NCBI GenBank assembly: GCA_021777755.1
Contig: JAJYDE010000003.1
Coordinates: 1 to 64,000, forward strand
Direction of reading: 5' to 3'
DNA from: Deltaproteobacteria bacterium
GTDB lineage: Bacteria > Desulfobacterota > Syntrophobacteria > Syntrophobacterales > Syntrophobacteraceae
DNA length: 64,000 nt
The notes under the pieces are model-generated. The model did no database searches. It worked only from the letters and a program-made list of their open reading frames with translations, and was not told the origin of the DNA. The position numbers and the translations under genes were made by a program. Numbering within the stretch: position 1 is the first letter of the stretch; each line of letters opens with the position of its first letter. Shown in pieces: positions 51,845-60,662 of this stretch.

Positions 51845-52684
51845 ATGAGCATTCTATTGCGGCTCATTTCGCTTCTGCTGCTAGTTTCTTTTTGGGCATC
51901 GGCTTCGACCTATGCCTTTTTTTGGTTCGAAAACGCATGGAAGCCGGCTCACGAACCACTGGGCGCACTGGTCCTGCGCGGTTTTCTTTCCTCTTTTGCA
52001 AGTATCATTTTCACCATCTTGATCTACCCGCTCGTTTTTTTGGACAAGCGATGGAATTTGGAAGCCGGCCCCGGCCCCGGCCCCGGGCCAGTTGTCGTGC
52101 TCACCCACGGTCTCTATCACAATGCCACTGGATGGCTGCTCTTCTCCAGACGCCTGAGAAGGGCGGGCTTCAGGAACATTTTCTTCATGAATTACGGCAG
52201 TTTTTTCACCGATTTTGAAAAGACTTTCGAAAAATTCGACAAATTTGTCACCGCTGTGTCTGCGGCTGCCCCCGGAAGGCCACTGTTTCTCATAGGCCAC
52301 AGCCTGGGAGGGCTTTTGACGCGGGTGTATGCCGAAAGGGCCACCGGGGCTGCGATCCCGGCCGGGGTGATCACCATCGGAAGCCCCCACCGGGGGACGA
52401 AGCTCGCCGCCTTCGGGCTGGGCAAACTGACCTCGGACATCATCTACCGGGGACCTCTTTTCACCAGGTTGGAGTCCGGCTCGCCCGAACTTCATTGCCC
52501 GGCGCTGGCCCTCATTTCTCCGGCCGATAACACGGTGTTCCCCTCCGAGGCCCTCGAGGTTCCCCATGAGGGATGGAGCTATTTTCAAACCAGTGCTTTG
52601 AGTCACATTGCGATGCTTTATTCAAAGTCGGTCGCCGGGAAAGCCATTGAATTTCTCGAAGCTGCGCAAATCCGCGACAAATGA
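51845..52684 (+). CDS. membrane-anchored alpha/beta hydrolase (lipase-like)
   Basis: A 279-aa protein with two N-terminal membrane segments (LLRLISLLLLVSFWASASTYAFFWF and FASIIFTILIYPLVFL) and an alpha/beta-hydrolase domain. GPVVVLTHGLYHNATGWLLF contains the oxyanion HG, and LFLIGHSLGGLLTRVYAE is the nucleophile elbow GHSLGG with Ser near residue 154. Candidate acid and base are Asp in LALISPADNTVFPSEAL and His in SALSHIAMLYS near the end. An esterase or lipase acting at the envelope is likely. It follows the RACo-like gene by 64 bases and may be co-transcribed, but no functional link is obvious. Confidence 0.85.
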   Translation: MSILLRLISLLLLVSFWASASTYAFFWFENAWKPAHEPLGALVLRGFLSSFASIIFTILIYPLVFLDKRWNLEAGPGPGPGPVVVLTHGLYHNATGWLLFSRRLRRAGFRNIFFMNYGSFFTDFEKTFEKFDKFVTAVSAAAPGRPLFLIGHSLGGLLTRVYAERATGAAIPAGVITIGSPHRGTKLAAFGLGKLTSDIIYRGPLFTRLESGSPELHCPALALISPADNTVFPSEALEVPHEGWSYFQTSALSHIAMLYSKSVAGKAIEFLEAAQIRDK

Positions 52685-52757
52685 GTTTCTTGCAACCCTT
52701 TCGCGGGTCAAATAATTTGGCGCTCCACGGTTTCTTTCCAGGGTTTTCTTCTTAAAT

Positions 52758-52791
52758 TTGACAAAAACCCTCTGGCCGCCGATGTTACAAT
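52758..52791 (+). promoter_or_regulatory. possible extended -10 promoter of the HPr-ptsI genes
   Basis: TTGACA at 52758 is followed, at a too-long spacing of 22 bases, by TGTTACAAT, an extended -10 with TACAAT at 52786-52791. A start near 52798 would favour the ATG at 52829 over the upstream GTG at 52802. Confidence 0.35.
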
Positions 52792-52828
52792 TAAGGTCAC
52801 CGTGGAGGTTGACTTGTCCGGAGCTTGT

Positions 52829-53167
52829 ATGCTATTAGACCGGCGAACTTTTTCTAACAGAAGGGAAACCGCTTTGATACAGAGTGACGAAGAATCTCCC
52901 GCCTTGACGCAGGAGTTCATAGTCGCCAATCGAATGGGAATCCACGCTCGAGTCGCGGCTCAAATTGTCAAAGTAGCCTGCCGGTTTGAATCCGAAGTCT
53001 TAATCGCCAAGTCCGAGGTTAGCGCAAACGCAAAAAGTATCCTGGATGTGATGACACTTTTTTGCCCGTACGGCAGCAAAGTCTTTGTCACCGCCAGAGG
53101 TTCGGATGCCGCTCAAGCTCTAAACGCCCTTGCCGCTCTTTTTCAAACCAAGTTCGGCGAACCGTAA
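52829..53167 (+). CDS. HPr-like phosphocarrier protein
   Basis: A 112-aa protein from the ATG at 52829, with GGAG five bases upstream. After an extra 23-25 residue N-terminal tail comes the HPr domain. RMGIHARVAAQIVKVACRF has the phosphorylatable His near residue 40, but the usual Pro after Arg (HARP) is Val. KSILDVMTLFCPYGSKVFVTA keeps the regulatory Ser region. It would accept phosphate from enzyme I encoded 70 bases downstream. With no EII genes near, a regulatory phosphorelay of the NPr type is likely rather than sugar uptake. Confidence 0.85.
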   Translation: MLLDRRTFSNRRETALIQSDEESPALTQEFIVANRMGIHARVAAQIVKVACRFESEVLIAKSEVSANAKSILDVMTLFCPYGSKVFVTARGSDAAQALNALAALFQTKFGEP

Positions 53168-53240
53168 AGCATCTTTCCTCCGTCGGCAAAATAGACTAAG
53201 TAAGAGAGCAGTACTTTTTCTTGCCAGGAAGGTCCGGCTG

Positions 53241-55061
53241 ATGAACGACAATTCATCATTGACTATCAGGGGCATAGGGGCCGCTCCCGGTATAGCGATC
53301 GGCAAGGCGATCCTGCTGGAGCGGGGGCGCGTACCGGTGCCGCATTACCGGCTTTTCGGAGAGCAGGCCGTCGCCGAGGAATGCAAGCGGTTCGAAGAGG
53401 CCGTCTGCGAGGCCGAATCGGATCTGGAAACCATAAAAAAGAGCATCCGGTCTGAATTTCAGGAACACGCAAGGCTTCTTGAAGTCCAGCAGATGATTTT
53501 GCGAGATCCGTCCATCTATAACGAATCCCTCCGGTATATCCGGGAAGAGCGCTCCAACGCTCAGCTTGCGATCATAAAGACGCTCAGGAAAGCCAAAGAG
53601 CTTTTCAACAGCCTCAGCAACGACGAATATGCGATGAGTCGGATCGCCGACGTCAACGCGGCCGGAGACCGGGTGATCGGCATCCTCGCCGGCCAGAACC
53701 ACACCAACCTGGAGCACATTCACCAGCGCGCCGTTCTGGTGGCCCACGATCTTACGCCCGCCGACGCCATCCAGTTGCAGGCGGGCCGCACACTGGGCAT
53801 CGTGACCGAAATCGGGGGAAGCTTCTCCCACACATCCATCGTGGCCCGCTCGCTGGGGATTCCCGCGGTAACGGGGGTCGAAAACGCCGCCCGGCTCATC
53901 GCGGAAAACGACCTCCTCATCGTCGACGGCAGGACCGGGATCATTATCATAAATCCCTGCGACAGGGAGTTGCAGTTTTATACAAACCTCCAGGATGAAA
54001 TCCGCGAGTATCTTAAACAGATCAGCAGGCATGCCCATCTGACGGCTGAAACCCTCGACGGCCACAGGGTTGGCGCCGAGGCCAATATTGAAGCCGTTGA
54101 GGAGGTAGTGGCGGCAAAAGACAACGGGGCGGAGGCCATCGGCCTCTACAGGACCGAATTTTTCTTCATGAACCGGGTGGAACTGCCCGATGAGGAATCC
54201 CTCTACAGGGACTACCACGACCTGGCCGAACTTATGGCGCCCTCTCAGGTTACGATTCGAACCCTTGATCTGGGGGCCGAGAAATTAACCTCCTGGTGTC
54301 CGACGCTGGAAGAGGCGAATCCCGCGCTGGGGCTCCGCTCGATACGACTTTGCCTGCATTACAAGGAAATATTCAAAACGCAGCTCAGGGCAATTCTTCG
54401 CGCTAGCGCCTCGACCAGAAACATCCGGCTTATGCTGCCTCTTATCTCCGGGATGGGTGAGATCTTCGAGGCCAAGCGCATCTTCAAGGAGGTCCAGGCC
54501 GAGCTTACTCAAAAGCGCATTGCCTTCGACAAGGACCTGCCCTTCGGAGTGATGATCGAGGTCCCCTCGGCTGTGGCGGTGGCCGATCTGCTGGCCAGGG
54601 AAGTCGATTTTTTCAGCATCGGCACAAACGACCTCATCCAGTACTCGATTGGCATAGACCGATCCAACGAGCACGTGGCCTATCTCTACGAGCCTCTTCA
54701 CCCGGGCGTTCTAAGGTTCATCAAACAGGCCGTCGATGCGGGCCACGACGCCGGCATCCCGGTGGCCGTGTGCGGCGAGATGGCCGGAGAGCCCCTGTAT
54801 GTGCCCATTCTTCTGGGCCTCAAGATCGATTCCTTCAGCATGAACCCGGTGGCGCTTCCCAGGGTCAAAAACCTTGTCAGGCGTTCCTCGATGAAGGAAT
54901 GCTGCCGGTTTGTGGAAAAAATCATCCGCATGAGAACCGCCTCGGAAATTCAACAGGCGGTGAGCAAAATGGTGATGAGAAAATTTCCGGAAGAATTTCA
55001 CGTCTTCGATCCCAACTGGATCGGAAACACAACCCTTCCGGTCATGAAAAACCCCGGTTGA
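53241..55061 (+). CDS. ptsI: PTS enzyme I (phosphoenolpyruvate-protein phosphotransferase)
   Basis: A 606-aa enzyme from the ATG at 53241, with AGGAAGG eight bases upstream; the longer frame from 53130 overlaps the HPr gene and has no site. GIGAAPGIAIGKAILL is the normal start. The phospho-His lies in GGSFSHTSIVARSLGIPAVTG near residue 197. The PEP-binding barrel has YRTEFFFMNR, PLISGMGEIFEAKRIF, GVMIEVPSAVAVADLL and the Cys-containing PVAVCGEMAGEP. Full-length and intact. It transfers phosphate from PEP to the HPr-like protein. The absence of a GAF domain distinguishes it from PtsP. Confidence 0.95.
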   Translation: MNDNSSLTIRGIGAAPGIAIGKAILLERGRVPVPHYRLFGEQAVAEECKRFEEAVCEAESDLETIKKSIRSEFQEHARLLEVQQMILRDPSIYNESLRYIREERSNAQLAIIKTLRKAKELFNSLSNDEYAMSRIADVNAAGDRVIGILAGQNHTNLEHIHQRAVLVAHDLTPADAIQLQAGRTLGIVTEIGGSFSHTSIVARSLGIPAVTGVENAARLIAENDLLIVDGRTGIIIINPCDRELQFYTNLQDEIREYLKQISRHAHLTAETLDGHRVGAEANIEAVEEVVAAKDNGAEAIGLYRTEFFFMNRVELPDEESLYRDYHDLAELMAPSQVTIRTLDLGAEKLTSWCPTLEEANPALGLRSIRLCLHYKEIFKTQLRAILRASASTRNIRLMLPLISGMGEIFEAKRIFKEVQAELTQKRIAFDKDLPFGVMIEVPSAVAVADLLAREVDFFSIGTNDLIQYSIGIDRSNEHVAYLYEPLHPGVLRFIKQAVDAGHDAGIPVAVCGEMAGEPLYVPILLGLKIDSFSMNPVALPRVKNLVRRSSMKECCRFVEKIIRMRTASEIQQAVSKMVMRKFPEEFHVFDPNWIGNTTLPVMKNPG

Positions 55062-55133
55062 GCAACCGAACCCTTAAAAACTCCGGCCCCCCGAGGCCAT
55101 TAACATAAGAATTGCGAGGAATTGCCCCCCGAC

Positions 55134-55616
55134 ATGTCTAAACCCGCCGACCAATCGGAAAGAACAAAGTTGATCGCGCAAAACAAGAAGGCCTATCACG
55201 ATTTTGAAATTGGTGAAAAATTCGAAGCCGGTATTGTTTTGCTCGGCACCGAGGTCAAATCGCTTCGCGAGGGGCGAGCCAACCTCAAAGACAGCTACGC
55301 CAGGGTGAAGAAAAACGAGGTGTTTTTGTTCGGCCTGCATATCAGCCCCTATTCCCATGCATCCTTTGATAATCACGACCCCGAACGGGTAAGAAAGCTC
55401 CTTTTGCACGGAGCGGAAATCAGAAAACTGGTGGGAAAAACTCAGGAAAGGGGCTATTCACTTGTCCCCCTGAAGCTCTATTTCAAGGAAGGCAAGGCGA
55501 AGGTGGAAATCGCCCTGGCCAGGGGCAAAAAAGAATACGACAAGAGGGAAAGCTTGAAGCGAAAAGAAGAAACACGCGAAATGGATCGCATGAGAAAGCA
55601 GCGAAAACTGTCCTGA
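55134..55616 (+). CDS. smpB: SsrA-binding protein SmpB
   Basis: A 160-aa tmRNA-binding protein needed for trans-translation rescue of stalled ribosomes. [62 protein letters not shown] and [32 protein letters not shown] are canonical, followed by the basic tail ending RKQRKLS. The start is set at the ATG at 55134; a TTG at 55122 is possible, and GAGGA lies at 55116-55120, somewhat far. No tmRNA gene was seen nearby. Confidence 0.96.
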   Translation: MSKPADQSERTKLIAQNKKAYHDFEIGEKFEAGIVLLGTEVKSLREGRANLKDSYARVKKNEVFLFGLHISPYSHASFDNHDPERVRKLLLHGAEIRKLVGKTQERGYSLVPLKLYFKEGKAKVEIALARGKKEYDKRESLKRKEETREMDRMRKQRKLS

Positions 55617-55737
55617 GAAAAAGGGCTGCTGGAGTTTGGCGGAACAATTCGCCTGGCCGCGGTCGTGTTTGCCAAGGCTGATACCACTTTGGGGCATCGG
55701 GTGACCAAGGGCCAAGAATGCGAGTTCGCCCGAGGCT

Positions 55738-56754
55738 CTAAAAACCCTTTGCGGCGATTGCCTCCAGGACCTTCTCGGGGGTTATATCCCTCATGCATCT
55801 CCAGTCGGCGCAAGGTTTTCTCGTATAGCAGGGAGAACAAGGAATTTCCAGTCGGATGACCGTGTGGATGCTGCCGTAGGGGCCGGTTCGCACCGGGCTG
55901 GTGGGACCGAAAATGGAAAAGGCCGGAACTCCGAGAGCCGAGGCAAGGTGCATCGGCCCTGAATCGCAGGTCACCACAAACTGCGCCCCCCCGATCAGCG
56001 CCCCCAGCTCTTTCAAGCTCGTCTTTCCCGCCAGGGAAACAGCCCTGCCGCCCGAAAGGCGCGCGATTTCATTTCCCGGCTCGGCGTCGCCGCGGCCCGC
56101 GACGATAACAGAGGGAAAAGGCAGAAGAGCGGCAAGTCGTGCGAAATGTTCGGCGGGCCACCTCTTGACAAGGGTTGCGGCCGAGGGGGCGATAACCGCA
56201 TAGCGACCCAGATCTTTAGCGATCCGCGGGACCTCCCCCAAACGGGGCAGTGGAAACCGGGGCTCACTCGTCTCGCAGCCCAAAAAGCGGGCAATCAGCA
56301 GGTTTTTTTCCACGGCGTGCAGTTCGGGTTCGGTTTCCACCCTGTATTTATAAAAAGCCGGGGCCCCCTCGCGTGCGCTTTTAAAACCGACGCTTTCCCG
56401 CGCGCCCGCAAAGCTTACGATCATAGCGCTGCGAAAAAGCCCCTGCAGATCGATTACCAGATCGAATTTTTCATCTCGAAGCCCCCGGCGAAGCCTTTTC
56501 AGTTCCAAAAAGGTGCCGGCAAGCCTGCCCGGCCGCTTCCAGGAATCCTTGTCCATCACCCAGAGCCTGTCAATCAGGGGATGATCTTCCAGAATGGAGG
56601 CGAAAGCCCTGGCCACCACCCAGTGGATTCGGGCGCCGGGAAACCTGGTGCTTAACGCCTGTAGCACCGGAAGGCCGTGAATGACATCGCCGAAGGAACT
56701 TGGCTTTACGATGAGAATCTTACGGAAATCTTCTCTAAGCCCAGGGGGGTTCAT
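55738..56754 (-). CDS. GT9 heptosyltransferase (WaaC-like)
   Basis: A 338-aa ADP-heptose:LPS heptosyltransferase family protein. KILIVKPSSFGDVIHGLPVLQALSTRFP is the canonical start, with DLVIDLQGLFRSAMI in the N-domain and FVVTCDSGPMHLASALGVPAFSIFGPTSPVRTGPYG in the nucleotide-binding C-domain. It adds heptose to the LPS inner core at the inner face of the inner membrane. The resemblance is best to heptosyltransferase I. It overlaps the stop of the next gene as ATGA, so the two transferases are translationally coupled. It converges with smpB across 120 bases without a clear terminator. Confidence 0.9.
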   Translation of the reverse strand: MNPPGLREDFRKILIVKPSSFGDVIHGLPVLQALSTRFPGARIHWVVARAFASILEDHPLIDRLWVMDKDSWKRPGRLAGTFLELKRLRRGLRDEKFDLVIDLQGLFRSAMIVSFAGARESVGFKSAREGAPAFYKYRVETEPELHAVEKNLLIARFLGCETSEPRFPLPRLGEVPRIAKDLGRYAVIAPSAATLVKRWPAEHFARLAALLPFPSVIVAGRGDAEPGNEIARLSGGRAVSLAGKTSLKELGALIGGAQFVVTCDSGPMHLASALGVPAFSIFGPTSPVRTGPYGSIHTVIRLEIPCSPCYTRKPCADWRCMRDITPEKVLEAIAAKGF

Positions 56755-57800
56755 GGCCGATCCTTGATCAAGGCATCGACGGCCCCAAGGACCTCTTCGA
56801 CGCTAATTTCGGCCATGCAGCGGTGGTCGCGCGGACATTGCCTCTTGAGACAGGGCGCGCACTCGGTTTCCTTTCGCACCAAAGAAAAGCTGGAGCAAAC
56901 CGGGGAAGTGACCTTGTGGTCGGTAGGGCCAAACAATGCCACCACGGGCCGATCGAAGGCCGCCGCGACGTGCATCGGACCCGAGTCGTTGGTGATCACC
57001 AGTTGCGTGGAGGCAAGAAGGGCCATAAGTTCGCGAACGGAAGTCTTGCCAACCATGTTGAGGACATCGGAGCTCATGGTGGATTCGATTTCGGAGCCGA
57101 TGCCCGATTCTGCCGGGCTGCCCACCAGCAGCAGCTTGAAGCCAAAATCGGAGGCCAGGGCATCGGCGACCCCGGCAAATCTTTGAGGATACCATCTTTT
57201 GGCCGCCCCGTAAGCGGCTCCGGGATTTATGGCCGCCCACCGCCCCGGCCCCAGAAGGGCGACCGCACGGTTTATCTCGGCTTGCGTGCACTCAAGCCTC
57301 GGTTGGACTCCGGCCGAAGGGATACCCAACCCGGCGAGCATTTCCAGATAATATTGCGTATGGTGGAGCCCGAGGGCCTGCTTGGACAGTCTAACCGGAT
57401 GGGTAAGCAAAAATCCGCGCCCGTCGGTATTGTAGCCCGCCCTGGTTTCAATCCCGGCCATGGCGGCCATCAGCCCCGCCCCGATCGCATTTTGCAGCAG
57501 GATCGCCAGGTCGAAGCCTTCCGCGGCAATTCCCCGGCTGAATTTCCAAAGACCCGCGACTCCGCGGTGCGGCCCCATTTTGTCAAAAGCAACGACCGAA
57601 TCGCAATAGGGGTGGGGACTCATCAGTTCGCAGACAACCGGGTTTGCGGCAAGCACGATCCGCGAGGAGGGGAAAGCGGCCCTGATCGCACCCAGGGCCG
57701 GAGTGCTCATCACCGCATCCCCGATCCAGTTCGGGAAACGCACCAGTATTTTACCGGGAATAAGTTTCAAAACCCCGCCCTGGCAAGCAGAGCTTGCCAT
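56751..57800 (-). CDS. waaF: lipopolysaccharide heptosyltransferase II (WaaF-like)
   Basis: A 349-aa GT9 enzyme. ILVRFPNWIGDAVMSTPALGAIRAAFP is the WaaF start. AINPGAAYGAAKRWYPQRFAGVADAL and LVITNDSGPMHVAAAFDRPVVALFGPTDHKVTSP are typical, as is the C-terminal CAPCLKRQCPRDHRCMAEISVEEVL. It adds the second heptose of LPS core. The drawn ATG at 57800 overlaps porB by 34 bases. An in-frame TTG at 57770, overlapping the porB stop as TTGA with GGCGGGG upstream, would give a more usual N-terminus. It is co-transcribed with porAB, an unusual partnership. Confidence 0.92.
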   Translation of the reverse strand: MASSACQGGVLKLIPGKILVRFPNWIGDAVMSTPALGAIRAAFPSSRIVLAANPVVCELMSPHPYCDSVVAFDKMGPHRGVAGLWKFSRGIAAEGFDLAILLQNAIGAGLMAAMAGIETRAGYNTDGRGFLLTHPVRLSKQALGLHHTQYYLEMLAGLGIPSAGVQPRLECTQAEINRAVALLGPGRWAAINPGAAYGAAKRWYPQRFAGVADALASDFGFKLLLVGSPAESGIGSEIESTMSSDVLNMVGKTSVRELMALLASTQLVITNDSGPMHVAAAFDRPVVALFGPTDHKVTSPVCSSFSLVRKETECAPCLKRQCPRDHRCMAEISVEEVLGAVDALIKDRP

Positions 57801-58672
57801 TGTTTATCCACCTGCTTTTGGAATTGAGCCACCTGCTCGGGGGTAATTTTCTTGAATCGTCCCTGGAGGGCGATGTATTCGTCAACCGGCTTTTTGCCGC
57901 CGCTTCTTGCGATGCTAAGACTTTTACCCGTAAGGCTCAAACGCCCCTCTTCAATCTCATAGAGGGGGAATATGCAGGATTCGACCATCATGCGGCCGAT
58001 TTTGACCGTGTCTTTGGTGGGATACCACCAGCCTGTGGGACAGGGTGCGGCGAGGTGGAAAAACCTGGTTCCCCCGATATCGCGGGCCTTGACGAACTTT
58101 TTGTAGACATCGCCCGGATAGGCGCTCGACACGCCGGCCATATAGGGCAGCCAGTGGGCCTCCATGATCTTCATGAAATCTTTTTTCAGTTGCTGCTTGG
58201 GAGTTACCGGGGTCGTGGAGGTCAAGGCGCCGGGGGGGGTTGCGCTGGAGCGCTGAGAGCCCGTATTCATATAGGCTTCGTTGTCATAGCAGACATAGAT
58301 GATGTTTTCGCCCCGCTCGGCGGCGCCGCTAAGGGATTGGAGCCCCATATCGAAGGTCCCGCCGTCGCCGGCCATGGCCAAAACGTGCCAGTCTTCGCGT
58401 CCGGTCGCCTTGAGGCCGGCGGCGAACCCGGAAGCCGCCGAGGCTGTGCCCGCGAAGGTGTTGTTGACAGTGGTGGCCATGATCGGGGTTTTGGGGTAAA
58501 TGCCGTGCAAAATGGTAAGACAGCAGGCCGGAACGCAGATGATGGTCTTTTTGCCCAACGCCTTTAAAATGAATCTGTATGCTATGGTCACCCCGCAGCC
58601 CGCGCAAAGCCGGTTGCCGGGGAGGATGAATTCTTGCTCGGGATAGTCCAAAATTGCAGTTTGCCCAGACAT
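57767..58672 (-). CDS. porB: pyruvate/2-oxoacid:ferredoxin oxidoreductase beta subunit
   Basis: A 301-aa TPP-binding subunit. RLCAGCGVTIAYR supplies two cluster cysteines (residues 23-26) and VPACCLTILHG a further one. The TPP motif is MAGDGGTFDMGLQSLSGAAERGENIIYVCYDNEAYMNTGSQRS, starting near residue 98. APCPTGWWYPT and the Cys further on fit the PorB family. It forms the catalytic core with PorA, converting pyruvate and CoA to acetyl-CoA with ferredoxin reduction. It lies 26 bases after porA. Confidence 0.93.
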   Translation of the reverse strand: MSGQTAILDYPEQEFILPGNRLCAGCGVTIAYRFILKALGKKTIICVPACCLTILHGIYPKTPIMATTVNNTFAGTASAASGFAAGLKATGREDWHVLAMAGDGGTFDMGLQSLSGAAERGENIIYVCYDNEAYMNTGSQRSSATPPGALTSTTPVTPKQQLKKDFMKIMEAHWLPYMAGVSSAYPGDVYKKFVKARDIGGTRFFHLAAPCPTGWWYPTKDTVKIGRMMVESCIFPLYEIEEGRLSLTGKSLSIARSGGKKPVDEYIALQGRFKKITPEQVAQFQKQVDKQWQALLARAGF

Positions 58673-58698
58673 TGCCCACCTGTGCCTTTAAATTTTGA

Positions 58699-59901
58699 TC
58701 AACATCCGATCCACTGCGCTCTTTCGGGCGGTGTGGAGTTTCGGGCCGCCGCAATGCTCGCATTGGCCGCCTGCATCAAGTCCGAGGTTGCCACTTCCTT
58801 GCCGCCAAGGCCGGCTATGAAGTTGGAAATGACCGGGGCCGGGCCGCCCTTTCCATAAAAGGAGGCCTTGAGTTCCGAGGTCAGAGCCCCCTCGTAGCCG
58901 TAGCTGATCGCCTTTTCGATAACAGCCACCGCGCGCCTTTCCCGAAGCGCCTCGTAGAGTTGCCGTGCGGGGAATGGCCGGTAGACTCGCAACCCGAAGA
59001 CCCCGGCCTTGACGCCCTGCTCTCTTAAAGCGTCGGCGGCTTCGGCGGCCTCTCCTACAATGGCTCCCATGGCCACAAAGACAAAATCGGCATCATCCGT
59101 GCGGTAGCCGAAAAGCGGTTCGGCGTAGGAACGGCCGAAAAGCTCGCCAAATTCACGACCGGTTTGCCCGATGACCTCCAGGGCTTGCTCATGGGTTTTT
59201 TGAAGCCTATGGCGAAATCCCATATAGCCTGGAGACAGGACGCCGTCCGGGTCGGCAAGAGGCTCGCTTGTGACCACCGGATTTATGTTCACCGGGTTTT
59301 CAGGATCAAGAGCGTGAAAGGGAACATAGGGGGGAAGAAAAGAATCGACTTCCCGCTGGCCTGGGATTGCCACGGGCATGAAGGTATGGGAGAGCAAAAA
59401 TCCGTCGAAGCAGACCATGCAGGGAATGAGCAGTTTTTCAGCCGCCTTGAAGGCCACCACAACCAGATCGAGGACCTCCTGGTTATTCATGCAGTAGAAC
59501 TGCATCCAGCCCGTGTCTCGCTGCGATACGCTATCCTGGCAATCATTTAGGATCGTCCAGGGGGCACCCACCCCGCGGTTGGCCACCGGCATGACGATCG
59601 GAACGCGCGATCCGGCCGCCCAATGAAGCTGCTCATGCATGTAGGCAAGACCATTGGAGGCGGTGGCGGTAAAAGCCCTGGCGCCCACAGTGGATGCGGC
59701 GATGCACACCCCGAGCGCGGAATGCTCGGATTCCACCCGCACGAATTGCGCCTTCAGCATCCCCCGCTCCACATACCCGGCAAGAGTCTCGGGTATTTTG
59801 GACTGAGGCGTGATCGGATAGGCGGCAACCACCTGAACGCGGCACAACCTTGCGGCTTCCGCGGCCGCCTGTGCGCCGGTCAAAATCAAGGTTTGTTCCA
59901 C
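58699..59901 (-). CDS. porA: pyruvate/2-oxoacid:ferredoxin oxidoreductase alpha subunit
   Basis: A 400-aa subunit from the GTG at 59901, with AAAGGA about nine bases upstream; a longer frame to 59940 has no ribosome site. AAYPITPQSKIPETLAGYVERG, FVRVESEHSALGVCIAASTVGARAFTATASNGLAYMHE and NDCQDSVSQRDTGWMQFYC are PorA landmarks. The C-terminal half contains VFGLRVYRPFPARQLYEAL. The usual gamma and ferredoxin-like delta subunits are not encoded next to it in this window: upstream is only a PxxKW protein. It may use subunits encoded elsewhere or be a related 2-oxoacid enzyme; pyruvate is the best guess. Confidence 0.93.
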   Translation of the reverse strand: MEQTLILTGAQAAAEAARLCRVQVVAAYPITPQSKIPETLAGYVERGMLKAQFVRVESEHSALGVCIAASTVGARAFTATASNGLAYMHEQLHWAAGSRVPIVMPVANRGVGAPWTILNDCQDSVSQRDTGWMQFYCMNNQEVLDLVVVAFKAAEKLLIPCMVCFDGFLLSHTFMPVAIPGQREVDSFLPPYVPFHALDPENPVNINPVVTSEPLADPDGVLSPGYMGFRHRLQKTHEQALEVIGQTGREFGELFGRSYAEPLFGYRTDDADFVFVAMGAIVGEAAEAADALREQGVKAGVFGLRVYRPFPARQLYEALRERRAVAVIEKAISYGYEGALTSELKASFYGKGGPAPVISNFIAGLGGKEVATSDLMQAANASIAAARNSTPPERAQWIGC

Positions 59902-60096
59902 TGTTGTGCATCCTTTCTCGGGCGTCTCCGTGCAAAGCACTTCTTTGGGGACCTACCACGCAATCTGCCGAAGCACAGGACCTTCCCCCGATTTGCATAA
60001 CGGATGGACGGCTGAGAAGTCAAATGAAAACGAAGATCATAAATGACCGCATTGGAATCGGGAACCACGGTCCGGGCAAAATGGACCGCTGGATCG

Positions 60097-60141
60097 GCGA
60101 GAGCGAACCTTCCGGGCAAAAGCCCCCCGGGCCGCTCTCGC
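60097..60141. repeat. compound hairpin between the PxxKW gene and porA
   Basis: GCGAGAGC pairs with GCTCTCGC, and inside it CCGGG pairs with CCCGG. It lies 16 bases beyond the PxxKW stop. No T run follows, so termination is uncertain. The rest of the 255-base gap 59902-60156 shows nothing clear. Confidence 0.5.
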
Positions 60142-60156
60142 GAACCGGTGACGGGT

Positions 60157-60438
60157 CTACTTCTTTTTGTTGTTTCTCTTGGAAGCCTTGAGAGGATTGA
60201 TTTTCTGCTTGTCTTGCACTTCCAGCTTGGTATGAGTTGCAAAATTGCAAGCGCTGGCCTTCCATTTAACGGAAGGATTCGGATAGCTGGAGCAAAACTT
60301 CCCGGCAGGAAATTCAACAGCGCGCTGGCACCCCTCGCACTGTTCGACGATCGTTGAGCAGGCGCCGCCAGCATAGCCGCATCCTGCTTTGGTCATGAAG
60401 GCGCATTCCGTTCCCGCCTTCACCGTTGAGCAAACCAT
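60157..60438 (-). CDS. PxxKW family cysteine-rich protein
   Basis: A 93-aa protein from the ATG at 60438, nine bases after AGGGG. Eight to nine cysteines occur in pairs and triplets: MVCSTVKAGTEC, AGCGYAGGAC, QCEGCQRAV, FCSSYPNPSVKW and SACNF. The C-terminus is Lys/Arg/Asn-rich. The NPSVKW motif defines the PxxKW family, found mainly in Desulfobacterota and of unknown function; metal or Fe-S binding is likely. It has its own promoter and lies upstream of porAB on the same strand. Confidence 0.85.
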   Translation of the reverse strand: MVCSTVKAGTECAFMTKAGCGYAGGACSTIVEQCEGCQRAVEFPAGKFCSSYPNPSVKWKASACNFATHTKLEVQDKQKINPLKASKRNNKKK

Positions 60439-60495
60439 GACAACCACCCCCTAATCTGTTATCATTGCTTCTCTCCATGGAAGCAAGCGTTGCGA

Positions 60496-60523
60496 ATGAT
60501 AACCGGGAATGATTTGCTGTCAA
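60496..60523 (-). promoter_or_regulatory. sigma-70 promoter of the PxxKW gene
   Basis: Minus strand: TTGACA (60523-60518), a 16-base spacer and TATCAT (60501-60496), about 58 bases before the ATG. Both elements are close to consensus. Confidence 0.65.
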
Positions 60524-60662
60524 GTTTTTTTTGAAGCTTTTTATGGATTTTGTCTCCATATTCAATTATATGTCTTAATTTTGCTGCGCCTACACAAAGG
60601 TTGCGAACAACAGGATCGGGCGTCGGCCTTATGATAAGGCTTGAACGGGAGGACTTTGAGCT

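Noticed and set aside
55617-55737. tmRNA gene next to smpB
   Set aside because: The 120-base gap is too short and shows neither a tRNA-Ala-like end nor a tag-coding frame.
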